Part shown: piece by piece, positions 18,044-27,652 of the stretch
How positions within the stretch are numbered: the stretch's first letter is position 1
Layout: each line of letters begins with the position of its first letter
NCBI RefSeq assembly: GCF_901542335.1
Contig: NZ_LR594036.1
Location: 620,001 to 684,000 of the forward strand
Reading direction: 5' to 3'
Origin: Streptococcus porcinus
GTDB taxonomy: Bacteria; Bacillota; Bacilli; Lactobacillales; Streptococcaceae
DNA: 64,000 bases
Translations under genes and position numbers: made by a program
The notes under the pieces: model-generated
Told to the model about the DNA's origin: nothing
Databases searched by the model: none
Seen by the model: only the letters and a program-made list of their open reading frames with translations

Positions 18044-19299
18044 TAGGAGTACTCGAAAAGATTCCTTATTTAGATCCCTATTCAAATCCTATATACTTTG
18101 TTTATTTAATTTTAGCCTTACTGCCTATTATCATTGGGCTCTTTTATCGTAGACGCCTCCCTTTATATGAATTCCTAGTAACGGTGGCCTTCATTTTGAT
18201 GATGTTTGGTCAGGATCATACGAGTCAACTAAAAGCTTTTCTTATCTATGTTGTTTGGCAGACAGTTTGTGTTTTTAGTTATAAATGGTATAGAAAAAGA
18301 AAAGACCACTTCATTGTTTTTGCACTAACGTTATTGTTAATCATACTTCCTTTATTTTTTGTTAAATTGAGTCCATTTAACCTGGCTCATCCTAACCAAT
18401 CACTCTTTAGTTTTTTAGGAATATCCTATCTCACTTTTAAAAGTGTTGGTATGATAATGGAGATGCGAGACGGTATTTTAAAGGAATTTACTTTTCGTGA
18501 ATTTTTACGTTTCCTGATCTTTTTACCAACTTTTTCAAGTGGACCGATTGATCGCTTTAGACGTTTTCAAGAGGATTACCAAAATCTTCCCGACAAAGAG
18601 CAATATTTGCAAATGATAAATAAGTCTGTTATGTATATCATGCTTGGCTTTCTTTATAAATTTATCATTTCTTATTATTTGGGAAGTGTTTCTTTGCCAA
18701 TTGTAGAAGCGAAAACGATTGCTACGGGTGGTCCATTCAATATATATCTTATTTTGGTTATGTACCTCTATGGCTTAAACCTCTTCTTTGATTTTGCTGG
18801 CTACTCTATGTTTGCAATTGCAATCTCAAATTTAATGGGAATTAAGACACCAGAAAACTTCCATCTGCCTTTCCTAGCTCCAAATTTAAAAGAATTTTGG
18901 AATAGATGGCATATGACATTATCATTCTGGTTTAGGGACTTTGTTTTTATGAGATTAGTACATTTCCTCATTAAGCATAAGGTCTTTAAAAACCGGAATG
19001 TTACCTCTGGTTTCGCCTATTTAGTTAACATGACAATTATGGGATTCTGGCATGGGATTACATGGTACTATGTTGCCTACGGTGTTTTTCATGGGACTGG
19101 CCTTATTATAACTGATGCCTGGATTCGTAAGAAGAAAACCATTAACCGTAACCGTAAGCAAAAAGGCTTAGCTCCATTATTTACAAGTAAAGCCTACCAT
19201 TATCTATCTATTGCCGTAACTTTTCATATAGTAATGATTTCATTACTATTATTCTCAGGGTTTTTGGATCGTTTCTGGATCCACCCTATGCGTTATTAA
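18040..19299 (+). CDS. dltB: D-alanyl transfer protein DltB (MBOAT)
   Basis: Protein of 419 residues with about eleven membrane segments, of the MBOAT family. Conserved features are [16 protein letters not shown] near residue 290 and the catalytic His region [19 protein letters not shown] near 340. DltB takes D-alanine from DltC across the membrane for transfer to lipoteichoic acid. Start overlaps dltA; a 15-base gap precedes dltC. Confidence 0.97.
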   Translation: MIGVLEKIPYLDPYSNPIYFVYLILALLPIIIGLFYRRRLPLYEFLVTVAFILMMFGQDHTSQLKAFLIYVVWQTVCVFSYKWYRKRKDHFIVFALTLLLIILPLFFVKLSPFNLAHPNQSLFSFLGISYLTFKSVGMIMEMRDGILKEFTFREFLRFLIFLPTFSSGPIDRFRRFQEDYQNLPDKEQYLQMINKSVMYIMLGFLYKFIISYYLGSVSLPIVEAKTIATGGPFNIYLILVMYLYGLNLFFDFAGYSMFAIAISNLMGIKTPENFHLPFLAPNLKEFWNRWHMTLSFWFRDFVFMRLVHFLIKHKVFKNRNVTSGFAYLVNMTIMGFWHGITWYYVAYGVFHGTGLIITDAWIRKKKTINRNRKQKGLAPLFTSKAYHYLSIAVTFHIVMISLLLFSGFLDRFWIHPMRY

Positions 19300-19314
19300 A
19301 GAAGGAAAATTATT

Positions 19315-19554
19315 ATGACTATTGAAGAAACAATTATTGATGCTTTTGACCGTCTCTTTATGGAAGATGTTTCAGATATGAAAGATGAAGATTTGTTTGA
19401 TGCTGGGGTATTAGACAGCTTGGGAACAGTTGAACTCATTGTTGAGCTAGAGTCACTCTTTAATATCAAGGTGCCCATATCAGAATTTGGACGGGAGGAT
19501 TGGAACACCGTTTCAAAAATTGTTGAGGGTGTAAAGGAACTTCAAAATGCTTAA
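19315..19554 (+). CDS. dltC: D-alanyl carrier protein DltC
   Basis: Protein of 79 residues in the acyl carrier family. The phosphopantetheine attachment Ser lies in LDSLGTVEL near residue 36. It is acidic throughout. It carries D-alanine as a thioester from DltA to DltB. GAAGGAAAA lies before the ATG. The end overlaps dltD by eight bases. Confidence 0.97.
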   Translation: MTIEETIIDAFDRLFMEDVSDMKDEDLFDAGVLDSLGTVELIVELESLFNIKVPISEFGREDWNTVSKIVEGVKELQNA

Positions 19555-20839
19555 AAAATTAGCTTATATATTAGGGCCCTTGGTTGTGGCTTTAATGCTA
19601 GTTTTAGTTACAATATTTGCTTTTCCCAGTCGCTTACCACATTCACTGATAGCTGAAAAAAGAAGTGCCGTTGCAATTACAAATGATAGTTTTAAAAACG
19701 GCTCAGTAAAGCGTCAAGCCTTAGACGATCCTAAACATTGTTTTGTTCCTTTTTTTGGTTCTAGTGAATGGAGTCGAATGGATAGTATGCATCCATCGAT
19801 TATTGCTGAAAAATATCAACGAAGCTATCGTCCATACCTGCTAGGTAATCGTGGATCACAATCATTGGTGCATTACTATGGTATGCAACAGATAACTAAT
19901 AACCTGAAAAACAAAAAAGCAGTTTTTGTCATATCGCCCCAATGGTTTACACCTCAGGGAACTAATTCAGGTGCTGTTCAAAATTACCTTTCAAAAACTC
20001 AGATATATGAGTTTTTGCTACATGCGAACCCAAAAGATACCACTTCCCGCTTTGCTGCTAAACGCATGTTGGAAATGAATCCTGGTGTAGCAAAGGCTAA
20101 GTTATTAAAGAAAATTAGTTTAGGGCAATCATTGAGTTTCTGGGATAAATATAGGCTAGGACTACAGTATGATATCTCTTTGAGAGAAGAGTCCTTATTT
20201 TCATTCTTAGCTAAATCAAAAACATTTGATACTCGTATTATGCCACGTGTGGAAGGACTTCCAAAGAAATTTTCTTATGATCACTTAACAGAATTAGCTA
20301 TTAAGCGCGGGGAAGCGGCTACCACTAACAACCCCTTTGGAATAAAAAATAGTTTTTATAGTAAACGAATTGCACCAGACCTTGCTAAATATCGGTCATT
20401 CCAGAGAAATTACGTCTATATTAATTCTCCAGAATACAATGATTTTCAACTAGTATTGACTGAGTTTGCTAAACAAAATACAGATGTTCTCTTCATTATC
20501 CCGCCAGTTAACCAACTCTGGGCTAAGTATACTGGGCTTAATCAGGATAAATATTTAGATGCAGTTCATAAAATAAAATATCAGTTAAACTCCCAAGGTT
20601 TTAACCAAATTGCCGACTTTTCAAATAAAGGTGGTGAGCCTTACTTTATGGAAGATACTATTCATATGGGCTGGAATGGTTGGTTAGCAGTTGATAAAGT
20701 GGTACAACCCTTTTTAGAGGTGGACAAAAATACTAACCACTATAAATTGAACCCTTACTTTTATTCAAGAGAATGGGCGAAAAAACCTTTTGTAGCCAGT
20801 AAAGAAGATAAAAATACAAAACGGGTAAACACTCCCTAA
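19547..20839 (+). CDS. dltD: D-alanyl lipoteichoic acid biosynthesis protein DltD
   Basis: Protein of 430 residues with an N-terminal membrane anchor (residues 4-24) and an extracellular SGNH-like domain. [10 protein letters not shown] near residue 66 holds the nucleophile Ser, and [10 protein letters not shown] near residue 380 holds the Asp/His pair. It completes D-alanine transfer to teichoic acid at the outer face. The gene overlaps dltC and ends the operon before two terminators. Confidence 0.96.
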   Translation: MLKKLAYILGPLVVALMLVLVTIFAFPSRLPHSLIAEKRSAVAITNDSFKNGSVKRQALDDPKHCFVPFFGSSEWSRMDSMHPSIIAEKYQRSYRPYLLGNRGSQSLVHYYGMQQITNNLKNKKAVFVISPQWFTPQGTNSGAVQNYLSKTQIYEFLLHANPKDTTSRFAAKRMLEMNPGVAKAKLLKKISLGQSLSFWDKYRLGLQYDISLREESLFSFLAKSKTFDTRIMPRVEGLPKKFSYDHLTELAIKRGEAATTNNPFGIKNSFYSKRIAPDLAKYRSFQRNYVYINSPEYNDFQLVLTEFAKQNTDVLFIIPPVNQLWAKYTGLNQDKYLDAVHKIKYQLNSQGFNQIADFSNKGGEPYFMEDTIHMGWNGWLAVDKVVQPFLEVDKNTNHYKLNPYFYSREWAKKPFVASKEDKNTKRVNTP

Positions 20840-20913
20840 CAGTTTAAAGTAGATGAATACTTCTAACTATTTTAATTAATTTTTTGTTAGTGGCTCTATC
20901 AAAAGTAAACCTC

Positions 20914-20942
20914 GAGAGGACAATAGTTCCTCTCTTTTTTTT
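20914..20942 (+). terminator. Terminator of the dlt operon
   Basis: GAGAGGA pairs with TCCTCTC over a seven-base loop, followed by eight T. It lies about 75 bases beyond dltD. The 20840-21119 stretch holds only this and the next hairpin; no credible gene is seen. Confidence 0.85.
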
Positions 20943-20980
20943 GTGCATACAGAATTTTAATTTCTTGCTTAGAGAAATAC

Positions 20981-21025
20981 AAAAAGCCCTAGAAATTCTG
21001 AATAAACAGTTTTCTAGGGCTTTTA
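20981..21025. terminator. Bidirectional terminator between dlt and malG
   Basis: AAAAAGCCCTAGAAA pairs with TTTCTAGGGCTTTT, with A and T runs on both sides. It serves the mal genes on the minus strand and backs up the dlt terminator. Confidence 0.8.
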
Positions 21026-21119
21026 CGGAGTTGTTAGTTATAAGTAAGATTCTTTGTCTATATGCTAAGCTTGTCGGATTCTGAAAGAAAATATTTAAGT
21101 TTAACTTCTTTTTTGAAAT

Positions 21120-21956
21120 CTATTTAACAGATCCGCCTGTAATACCTTCAACGTAATATTTTTGCATGAAGATAAAGAGGAGAGTGATTGGAACTGCAAT
21201 TAATACGGAGCCAGCAGCAAAAGCACGGAACCAAGTATTAATAGTATCAACTTGTAGCATTGAGAAGAGTCCGATAGCAACGGTATATTTGCTTGTGGCA
21301 TCACCTAGGATAACTTGTGCAAAGATAAAGTCAATCCAGGGACCCATGAATGATAATAGAGCTGTATAAACAATGATAGGTTTTGATAGTGGTAAAGTTA
21401 TTTTAAAGAAGATATCCATTCTCGTAGCTCCATCAATCATTGCTGATTCATCTAAAGAGTATGGAATAGTATCAAAGAACCCTTTAGCAATGTAGAATCC
21501 TAATGCTGCACCAGCTGAATAGACAAGCACAAGTGCTGTTAAGGTTTGAGTTAAACCTAGCGCCTTTAAGATGTAGTAGACAGCAATCATACTCATAAAG
21601 CCAGGAAACATATTAAGGACAAGAGCTAATTTAAGAAAACCGTTGCGATGTTTGAATTTAATCCGGCTGAGGGAGTAGGCCATAGCTACTGTAATGAAGG
21701 TAGAAATGATACAGGTAGCTGACGCGACCATAAAAGTATTAGCAAACCAACGACCAAAAGGAAATGACTCATTAGTAAATAACATGATGTAATTGTTTAA
21801 GGTGAAAGTTTTGGGGAGGAAGTAGTTAACATAGGCAGTACCTTCACCACGAAAACTTGTTAAAACAACCCAAACAATTGGGAACAACCATACAATAGCA
21901 AGTATTGTTAAGGTAGTATAAACTAAACCAAGTTGGAATCGACGTTTATTTTTCAT
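21120..21956 (-). CDS. malG: Maltodextrin ABC transporter permease MalG (MalD)
   Basis: Protein of 278 residues with six membrane helices and the permease EAA loop (DESAMIDGATRMDIFFKITLPLSKP region, near residue 185). It pairs with the larger MalF permease, whose stop overlaps its start (TAATG). It forms the membrane channel for maltodextrins bound by MalX. The ATPase (MsmK/MalK type) is not in this block; streptococci usually share MsmK, which is encoded elsewhere. Confidence 0.93.
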   Translation of the reverse strand: MKNKRRFQLGLVYTTLTILAIVWLFPIVWVVLTSFRGEGTAYVNYFLPKTFTLNNYIMLFTNESFPFGRWFANTFMVASATCIISTFITVAMAYSLSRIKFKHRNGFLKLALVLNMFPGFMSMIAVYYILKALGLTQTLTALVLVYSAGAALGFYIAKGFFDTIPYSLDESAMIDGATRMDIFFKITLPLSKPIIVYTALLSFMGPWIDFIFAQVILGDATSKYTVAIGLFSMLQVDTINTWFRAFAAGSVLIAVPITLLFIFMQKYYVEGITGGSVK

Positions 21957-23317
21957 TATTTAACAGTTCCTTCCTTGTATGATGCAGTACGAGTATACGC
22001 TAATAAACTGAAAATCGCAGACACAGCAAAGATTAAGATACCGATAACTGAGGCTAGGTTGTAGTCAGCGGCCGTAACGGTGAGTTTGTAGAGCCATGTA
22101 ACGAGAAGATCGGTTGTTCCAGCTTGATAATAATGTGAATTTGTTGGTCCACCGCCCGTCAATAGATAGATAACGTTAAAGTTATTAATATTACCAATAA
22201 ATTGCTGAATTAGGTTTGGTGTCATAATCAAGAGAATTTGTGGAAAAGTGATGGATTTAAACACTTGAAATTTGCTTGCTCCATCAATTTCAGCAGCTTC
22301 AATTTGTTCGCTTGGTAGGTTCATAATAATACCAGTGGCAATCAACATAGTGAAGGGGATACCAATCCACATATTCACAAAAATGATTGAGAATTTTGCC
22401 CATAATGGATCAGATAAAAATGGCAAGGCGTGTTTGATAAGTCCAAGTTTATAGAGTAGAGCATTTATTGGTCCTTCATCATTTAACAAATTACGCATAA
22501 TCAATAATGAAATAAATTGTGGGACAGCGATAGTAAGAACAAAAATCGTCCGCCACATTTTTTTCAATTTTAAGCCTTTGGTATTAATCAGCAGAGCTAA
22601 AATAATGCCGAAGAAGAAGTTGGTCACAGTAGCAAAAACTGCCCAAATCAGTGTCCATGAGAAGACTGGGAAAAAAGTACCTGCCATGCGACCGCTTAAA
22701 ATGTTACCGAAATTTGTAAAACCAACCCAATCAAAGAGTGATTTAGGTGGAAGGTGGTTATGATCAAAGTTTGTGAATGCTAAACAGATCATATATATCA
22801 GCGGTAAAATGGTAAAGAGGAGGATACCAATCAATGGCACAGCCATCAGTGTCATATGGAAACGACCGTTGGCTAATGTGAGAAAGTCTTCTTTGAATGT
22901 AGGGATCTTCTCACCCTGAATTTTAAGAAGATAGATATTTCTAGCACTTTTGAGGTTACACCAATAGATGTAAACAAACACTAAGCAGAAAATGATTGCT
23001 GCTAAACCAAAGATAAGCATCAGCATGGAGTTATCCCCATCCACAGCAACTTGTAGTTTTATACCATCAATAGTTTTAGTAACCATGCCCTGGGTTTGAG
23101 TACCTAAGGTGATAATACCTTTAAAGGCCGGAATGATTTGGCTGACAAAGGCAATTAGAAAAACAATTTCACTTACTAAAAATAGTAAACCTTTAATAAT
23201 TTGTTTATTGACAAGATTGGCAAATCCCATAATCAATATAGATAGCTTAATATCCCAACTACCTTTTTTTAATGCGTCAGTTACACTGACCTCTGGTACC
23301 AAGCTTTTTTGTATCAT
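21956..23317 (-). CDS. malF: Maltodextrin ABC transporter permease MalF (MalC)
   Basis: Protein of 453 residues, longer than typical sugar permeases. Two extra N-terminal helices and a periplasm-like loop (residues 60-95) precede the six-helix core. The EAA loop is in EAAEIDGASKFQVFKSITFP near residue 345. AAAGGAG precedes the ATG. It is separated from malX by 231 bases with a terminator-like hairpin, so it is probably expressed at a lower level than the binding protein. Confidence 0.93.
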   Translation of the reverse strand: MIQKSLVPEVSVTDALKKGSWDIKLSILIMGFANLVNKQIIKGLLFLVSEIVFLIAFVSQIIPAFKGIITLGTQTQGMVTKTIDGIKLQVAVDGDNSMLMLIFGLAAIIFCLVFVYIYWCNLKSARNIYLLKIQGEKIPTFKEDFLTLANGRFHMTLMAVPLIGILLFTILPLIYMICLAFTNFDHNHLPPKSLFDWVGFTNFGNILSGRMAGTFFPVFSWTLIWAVFATVTNFFFGIILALLINTKGLKLKKMWRTIFVLTIAVPQFISLLIMRNLLNDEGPINALLYKLGLIKHALPFLSDPLWAKFSIIFVNMWIGIPFTMLIATGIIMNLPSEQIEAAEIDGASKFQVFKSITFPQILLIMTPNLIQQFIGNINNFNVIYLLTGGGPTNSHYYQAGTTDLLVTWLYKLTVTAADYNLASVIGILIFAVSAIFSLLAYTRTASYKEGTVK

Positions 23318-23353
23318 AAATATTCTCCTTTGTATAGGATAGTTTTGGTAACA

Positions 23354-23410
23354 TAGCTAAATGTTACGTAAGCCTTTAAGGACCTTAAAAGTTTACGTAG
23401 CATACAGCTA
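23354..23410. repeat. Compound hairpin in the malX-malF gap
   Basis: TAGCT (23354-23358) pairs with AGCTA (23406-23410). ATGTTACGTAA then pairs with TTACGTAGCAT (one G-U), and TTTAAGG with CCTTAAA inside. It may protect the upstream malX message against 3' decay. Confidence 0.45.
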
Positions 23411-23420
23411 GTTTTTTAAT

Positions 23421-23479
23421 AAAAAACAAGTAGGAGTGGTCTAAATCCCTATAAGTACTGAGACCTAGATCCACTCCCT
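23421..23479 (-). terminator. Terminator or attenuator between malX and malF
   Basis: On the minus strand AGGGAGTGG pairs with CCACTCCT across a long, partly paired loop and is followed by TACTTGTTTTTTATT. Partial termination here would give more binding protein than permease, a common design in sugar importers. Confidence 0.6.
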
Positions 23480-23548
23480 ATTGGAGAAGACAATCAAGTA
23501 ATCTAATTAGTAACAACTCCTGAACTTGTTTGTGGTGTTCAATAATTA

Positions 23549-24805
23549 TTATTTTGTTGCAGCAATGTCTTTATCAAATTGTTGTAATTTAGCTAGGAAG
23601 TCACTTTCTTTGATTTTACCGTTATAGGCATCGCTAAGGATAGCTGCACTTTCTGTCCAGAAAGTAGCCATTTGGCTAACTTTTGGCATGACTACTGTGT
23701 AATCAGAAGATGAGCCCATTGTAATAACGGTTTTTGCAAGTTCGTTAGATTGAACATCTTGAGAAGACTGAACTTCTTTGTTTGAAGGAACAATATTACG
23801 TGTTTTGAATTGATTTTTTTGACTTTCAGCATTTGTTAAGTATGAAGCAAGTTTGTAGCTTGCTGCGATACGTTTTGTATCACCTTTAGCAGGAGCTTGG
23901 TTAACTGCATAAAGTTTAACACCAAGGAAAGCTTTTTGTTGAACTTCTTGACCACCAATGGTTACTTTAGGATAGGCAGCAACAGCGAGTTTGTCTTTAC
24001 CGATAGCTTCTTGAGCAGCAGCATAATCCCAAGGTCCTGATTCAAATGAAGCAACTGAACCATCACCAAACTTAGACATAGTATTATTAGCGTCTAAGCT
24101 GACAAAACCTTTATTATTTTTTTGGTCAGCAATCCATTTAAGAACCGCAACACCTTTGTCGTTACCCCAGTTTGTTCCTTTAACATCTTCACCGTTTTGA
24201 CCAAATAAGGTATCACCTACGGACATAAATAGAGGACCAGTAGCATAAGAATTAGCTTGTTTGAAGTTTCCACCAAAAGTAGCTTTTGAAGTGATTGATT
24301 CATATGTTTTAACATCTTCAGCACTTAGTTTTTCTTTATTGTAGAAAAGGACTTGTGATTCAATACCAAATGGGAAACCGTAAGTTTTGCCTTTATATTG
24401 AGCGCCAGCAATGGCTTGTTCTGTATCATTTTTAGTAATATCTTTTGTATATTTGGCAGGAACTTCTTGAATAGTACCAGATTCAACAAGTTGACCTAAT
24501 TGATCATGAGGAAGGGAGAATACATCAGCAGCAGTACTGGCATCTTTTTTGATTTTTTCTTGTGCTTTTGGATCTTCAGATTCTACAATTTTTACTTTGT
24601 AGCCAGAATCTTTTTCAAATTTAGCAACAGTGTCGGCATAAGATTTCTTAGCTCCAGTTGGAACCCATAATTTAATTGTTTTTGAGTCTGATGAAGCAGA
24701 TTCTTTCTTATCGTTTGAACCTGACGAGCAACCTACCAAAAGAGCACTTGCAAGTGTTAAGCTTGCTCCGCTGACGATAATTTTTTGCCATGATTTCATA
24801 GCCAT
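23549..24805 (-). CDS. malX: Maltodextrin-binding lipoprotein MalX
   Basis: Protein of 418 residues. The lipoprotein signal ends at LLVGCSSG, with the lipidated Cys near residue 26. The mature part is a family-1 sugar-binding protein like MalE (KLWVPTGAKKSYADT, LPHDQLGQLVESG, FESGPWDYAAA). It is anchored on the outer face and delivers maltodextrins to MalFG. Two ATGs (24805, 24799) follow AGGAGGAA; the second has the better spacing. A LacI-type operator lies in its promoter. Confidence 0.95.
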   Translation of the reverse strand: MAMKSWQKIIVSGASLTLASALLVGCSSGSNDKKESASSDSKTIKLWVPTGAKKSYADTVAKFEKDSGYKVKIVESEDPKAQEKIKKDASTAADVFSLPHDQLGQLVESGTIQEVPAKYTKDITKNDTEQAIAGAQYKGKTYGFPFGIESQVLFYNKEKLSAEDVKTYESITSKATFGGNFKQANSYATGPLFMSVGDTLFGQNGEDVKGTNWGNDKGVAVLKWIADQKNNKGFVSLDANNTMSKFGDGSVASFESGPWDYAAAQEAIGKDKLAVAAYPKVTIGGQEVQQKAFLGVKLYAVNQAPAKGDTKRIAASYKLASYLTNAESQKNQFKTRNIVPSNKEVQSSQDVQSNELAKTVITMGSSSDYTVVMPKVSQMATFWTESAAILSDAYNGKIKESDFLAKLQQFDKDIAATK

Positions 24806-24833
24806 TTCCTCCTAAGAAATATTTTATAAGTCT

Positions 24834-24862
24834 ATTATGCAACCGTTTGCAGTTTATGTCAA
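24834..24862 (-). promoter_or_regulatory. malX promoter with MalR operator in the spacer
   Basis: On the minus strand: -35 TTGACA (24857-24862), 17-base spacer, -10 CATAAT (24834-24839). The LacI-family operator TGCAACCGTTTGCA (24838-24851) lies between the two. A repressor there would block polymerase. The site also resembles a CcpA cre with two mismatches, so catabolite control is possible. Confidence 0.75.
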
Positions 24863-24928
24863 TAGTTTTTTTGATTTTTTTCAAAAAAATATCAAAAAAT
24901 TAGTTTTGCTAAAACTTTTGGGGAGGAT

Positions 24929-24956
24929 TTGATTTTTCCAAGGATAATTGTATAAT
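24929..24956 (+). promoter_or_regulatory. malR promoter
   Basis: -35 TTGATT (24929-24934), 16-base spacer, -10 TATAAT (24951-24956), about 55 bases before malR. No LacI-type operator is visible in this promoter itself, although the malX operator lies only 80 bases upstream. Confidence 0.65.
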
Positions 24957-25011
24957 GGAAAAAAACACATGCGTAGAATAAGAACAGCTGTTCATAATAT
25001 GAGAGGTACGA

Positions 25012-26049
25012 ATGGTAACAATAAAAGATGTTGCTAACAAGGCAGGAGTAAATCCATCAACTGTTAGTCGGGTATTAAAAGATAATAAATCTATCTCTGA
25101 GAAAACAAAGGAGAGAGTTCGAAAAGCTATGCAGGAACTGGGTTACGTGCCAAACCTTGCAGCACAAATACTGGCTAGTGGCCTAACGCATAATATTGGT
25201 CTGGTCTTTCCTCCAATAACTTTCACTGATCGTTTGTCAGAGCCTTTTTTTATGCAAATATTATCAACTATAACCAATGAGGCTAAGAAACATCACTTTA
25301 CGATTTCTATTGCAACTGGTAATTCAGTTGAGGCTCTTGAAGAACAAGTTAAGCTAATGCATCTTCAAAAGAGAGTTGATGGTTTTATTATTTTATATTC
25401 TGAATTAAATGATCCCGTTCGCCACTATTTGATGGCTAATAAAATCCCTTTTGTCATTGTCGGAGCACCTGAAGGCGATGAAAATAATATCACATACATT
25501 GATAATGATAATCAATTAATGGCTAAAACAGCAATTAATTATTTATATAACAATGGTCATAAACGTATTTTATTTATTACAGATGATCTCCAATCAGAAG
25601 TAGCGTCTGAGCGCTACATTGGTTATCTTAAGGGGTGTATGAAATTACATTTGGAGTCAAATCCAATGTTGCTTTTTGACCGTAGTGACCCAATAAGTGT
25701 TGAAGAGTTGACCGAAACTATTTTTGATTTTCAGGCAACTGCCTTGATTGTTATTGGTGATATTTTAAGTGTTCGAATGATTCAATTGCTTTCATACCAC
25801 GGTCTAAAAGTTCCGGACGATATCTCTATTATTACCTTTAATAATTCAACATACTGTAAATTGGTCCACCCCTACCTGACGACATTTGACATTAATGTTG
25901 ATAATTTGGGAATCACCAGTTTTAAGCAATTAATGGACATTATCAGTTCAAAAGAACAGTCTCTTAGTCAAAAAATCTTTGTGCCCTTTACCCTTAAGAT
26001 TAGAGAGAGTGTTCGTAATTTAAAAAATAGTAAGAAAAGCAGTATTTGA
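25012..26049 (+). CDS. malR: Maltose operon repressor MalR (LacI family)
   Basis: Protein of 345 residues. An N-terminal LacI helix-turn-helix (TIKDVANKAGVNPSTVSRVL, residues 3-22) is followed by a periplasmic-binding-like sensor domain. It is divergent from malX and upstream of malQ-glgP. Two near-palindromic operators flank it, one in each neighbouring promoter. It very likely represses both transcripts in the absence of maltodextrin. GAGAGG precedes the ATG. Confidence 0.92.
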   Translation: MVTIKDVANKAGVNPSTVSRVLKDNKSISEKTKERVRKAMQELGYVPNLAAQILASGLTHNIGLVFPPITFTDRLSEPFFMQILSTITNEAKKHHFTISIATGNSVEALEEQVKLMHLQKRVDGFIILYSELNDPVRHYLMANKIPFVIVGAPEGDENNITYIDNDNQLMAKTAINYLYNNGHKRILFITDDLQSEVASERYIGYLKGCMKLHLESNPMLLFDRSDPISVEELTETIFDFQATALIVIGDILSVRMIQLLSYHGLKVPDDISIITFNNSTYCKLVHPYLTTFDINVDNLGITSFKQLMDIISSKEQSLSQKIFVPFTLKIRESVRNLKNSKKSSI

Positions 26050-26069
26050 AAAAATATTGTTTTTTTTTA

Positions 26070-26098
26070 TTGACTTACGCAAACGCTTGCGTTATAAT
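26070..26098 (+). promoter_or_regulatory. malQ-glgP promoter with MalR operator in the spacer
   Basis: -35 TTGACT (26070-26075), 17-base spacer, -10 TATAAT (26093-26098). The operator CGCAAACGCTTGCG (26078-26091) fills the spacer, the same arrangement as in front of malX. Confidence 0.8.
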
Positions 26099-26131
26099 CA
26101 CATCATAGTCACTATTATGAGAGGTATTAGA

Positions 26132-27631
26132 ATGAATAAACGTGCAAGTGGAGTCCTCATGCATATCAGCTCCTTACCAGGTCCATTTGGGATTGGTACA
26201 TTTGGAAAATCTGCTTATGACTTTGTCGATTTCTTAAAAGAAACCAAGCAAACCTATTGGCAAATTTTGCCTTTAACAACAACCAGTTTTGGAGATTCCC
26301 CTTACCAGTCTTTTTCAGCGGTTGCTGGGAATACCCATTTTATTGACTTCGATTTCTTGGTTGAAGCTGGTTATTTAGAACAATCAGATTTTACAGGAGT
26401 TTTCTTTGGTTCTGATCCTGAGTCAGTTGATTATGCTACCATTTTCTCAGCAAGACGCCCTATTTTAGAAAAAGCAGTTGCAAATTTTTTAGCGTCAGCC
26501 AATGGGAAAAAAGAGTTAGAGACTTTTATGCAAAGTGCAAGCTGGCTAGCAGACTATTCAGATTTTATGGCTATTAAGGAATATTTTAGCAATAAAGCTC
26601 TGCAAGACTGGCCTGATATGGCGATCGTCAAACGTGATCAGAAAGCGTTAGCTTCTTACCAAGAGAAGTTGGCGGATCTTATAGATTATCATAAAGTTTG
26701 TCAATATTTCTTTTTCCAACAATGGTTTGCATTAAAAGAATATGCTAATCAAAAGGGGATTCAAATTATTGGTGATATGCCCATTTACATATCCGCTGAT
26801 AGTGTTGAAGTTTGGACAATGCCTGAATTATTTAAGGTTGATCAGGATAAAAAACCACTCTATATAGCAGGAGTTCCGGCAGATGGCTTTAGTGAAGATG
26901 GACAACTTTGGGGTAATCCTATTTATGACTGGAATAACCATCTCAAAACGAATTTCGCTTGGTGGATTTTCCGCATTCAAGAAAGTTGTCGAATGTATGA
27001 TCTTATTCGGATTGATCATTTTAAAGGCTTCTCTGATTTTTGGGAAATTCCTGGGGGAGACAAGACTGCTAAAAATGGGCACTGGGCTTCAGCGCCAGGC
27101 TTTGAACTATTTGAGACCGTAAAAAATGTCTTAGGAGATCTTCCGATTATTGCGGAGAACCTGGGGTACATTGACGCTCGAGCGGAGAAACTGTTAGCTG
27201 CCACTGGCTTCCCAGGCATGAAAATATTAGAATTTGGGCTTTATGATGAAACAAGTCAAAGCTTTGATTTGCCTCATCATTATGATAGGAATAATATTGC
27301 CTATACTGGAACCCATGATAATGAAGTTATCAATGGCTGGTATGAAAACTTAACTGTTAAGCAAGCACGATTTGTCAATACTTATCTTGCTAAATCTCCT
27401 GACGAGCCTATTACGAAGGCTATGTTACGTACTATTTTCGCGTCGGTCTGTGATTATGCCATTCTTTGTATGCAAGATCTGTTAGATAAACCTGCTGAGA
27501 GTCGAATGAATATGCCAAATACTGTTGGTGGCAATTGGCAGTGGCGGATGCTGGCAGATGACTTAACTGAAGAACATAAAGTTTACTTAACACAACTTAC
27601 TGAACGTTACGGTCGAGCGAACACACACTAA
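26132..27631 (+). CDS. malQ: 4-alpha-glucanotransferase MalQ
   Basis: Protein of 499 residues, glycoside hydrolase family 77. Catalytic regions are visible: RIDHFKGFSDFW (nucleophile Asp), AENLG (acid/base Glu) and TGTHDNEV (third Asp). It rearranges maltodextrins in the cytosol, releasing glucose and longer chains for the phosphorylase. The start at 26132 follows GAGAGGTATTAGA; a longer frame begins inside the promoter and is rejected. glgP follows after 21 bases. Confidence 0.96.
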   Translation: MNKRASGVLMHISSLPGPFGIGTFGKSAYDFVDFLKETKQTYWQILPLTTTSFGDSPYQSFSAVAGNTHFIDFDFLVEAGYLEQSDFTGVFFGSDPESVDYATIFSARRPILEKAVANFLASANGKKELETFMQSASWLADYSDFMAIKEYFSNKALQDWPDMAIVKRDQKALASYQEKLADLIDYHKVCQYFFFQQWFALKEYANQKGIQIIGDMPIYISADSVEVWTMPELFKVDQDKKPLYIAGVPADGFSEDGQLWGNPIYDWNNHLKTNFAWWIFRIQESCRMYDLIRIDHFKGFSDFWEIPGGDKTAKNGHWASAPGFELFETVKNVLGDLPIIAENLGYIDARAEKLLAATGFPGMKILEFGLYDETSQSFDLPHHYDRNNIAYTGTHDNEVINGWYENLTVKQARFVNTYLAKSPDEPITKAMLRTIFASVCDYAILCMQDLLDKPAESRMNMPNTVGGNWQWRMLADDLTEEHKVYLTQLTERYGRANTH

Positions 27632-27652
27632 AATTTTTGAAAAGAGGAAAAA

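Noticed and set aside
20884-21084. 66-codon plus-strand frame between dltD and malG
   Set aside because: It runs through both terminator hairpins and has no ribosome site, so it is not a gene.
26057-26131. Upstream extension of malQ by 25 codons
   Set aside because: It would start before the promoter's -35 and -10, so it cannot be transcribed from that promoter; the family N-terminus begins at 26132.
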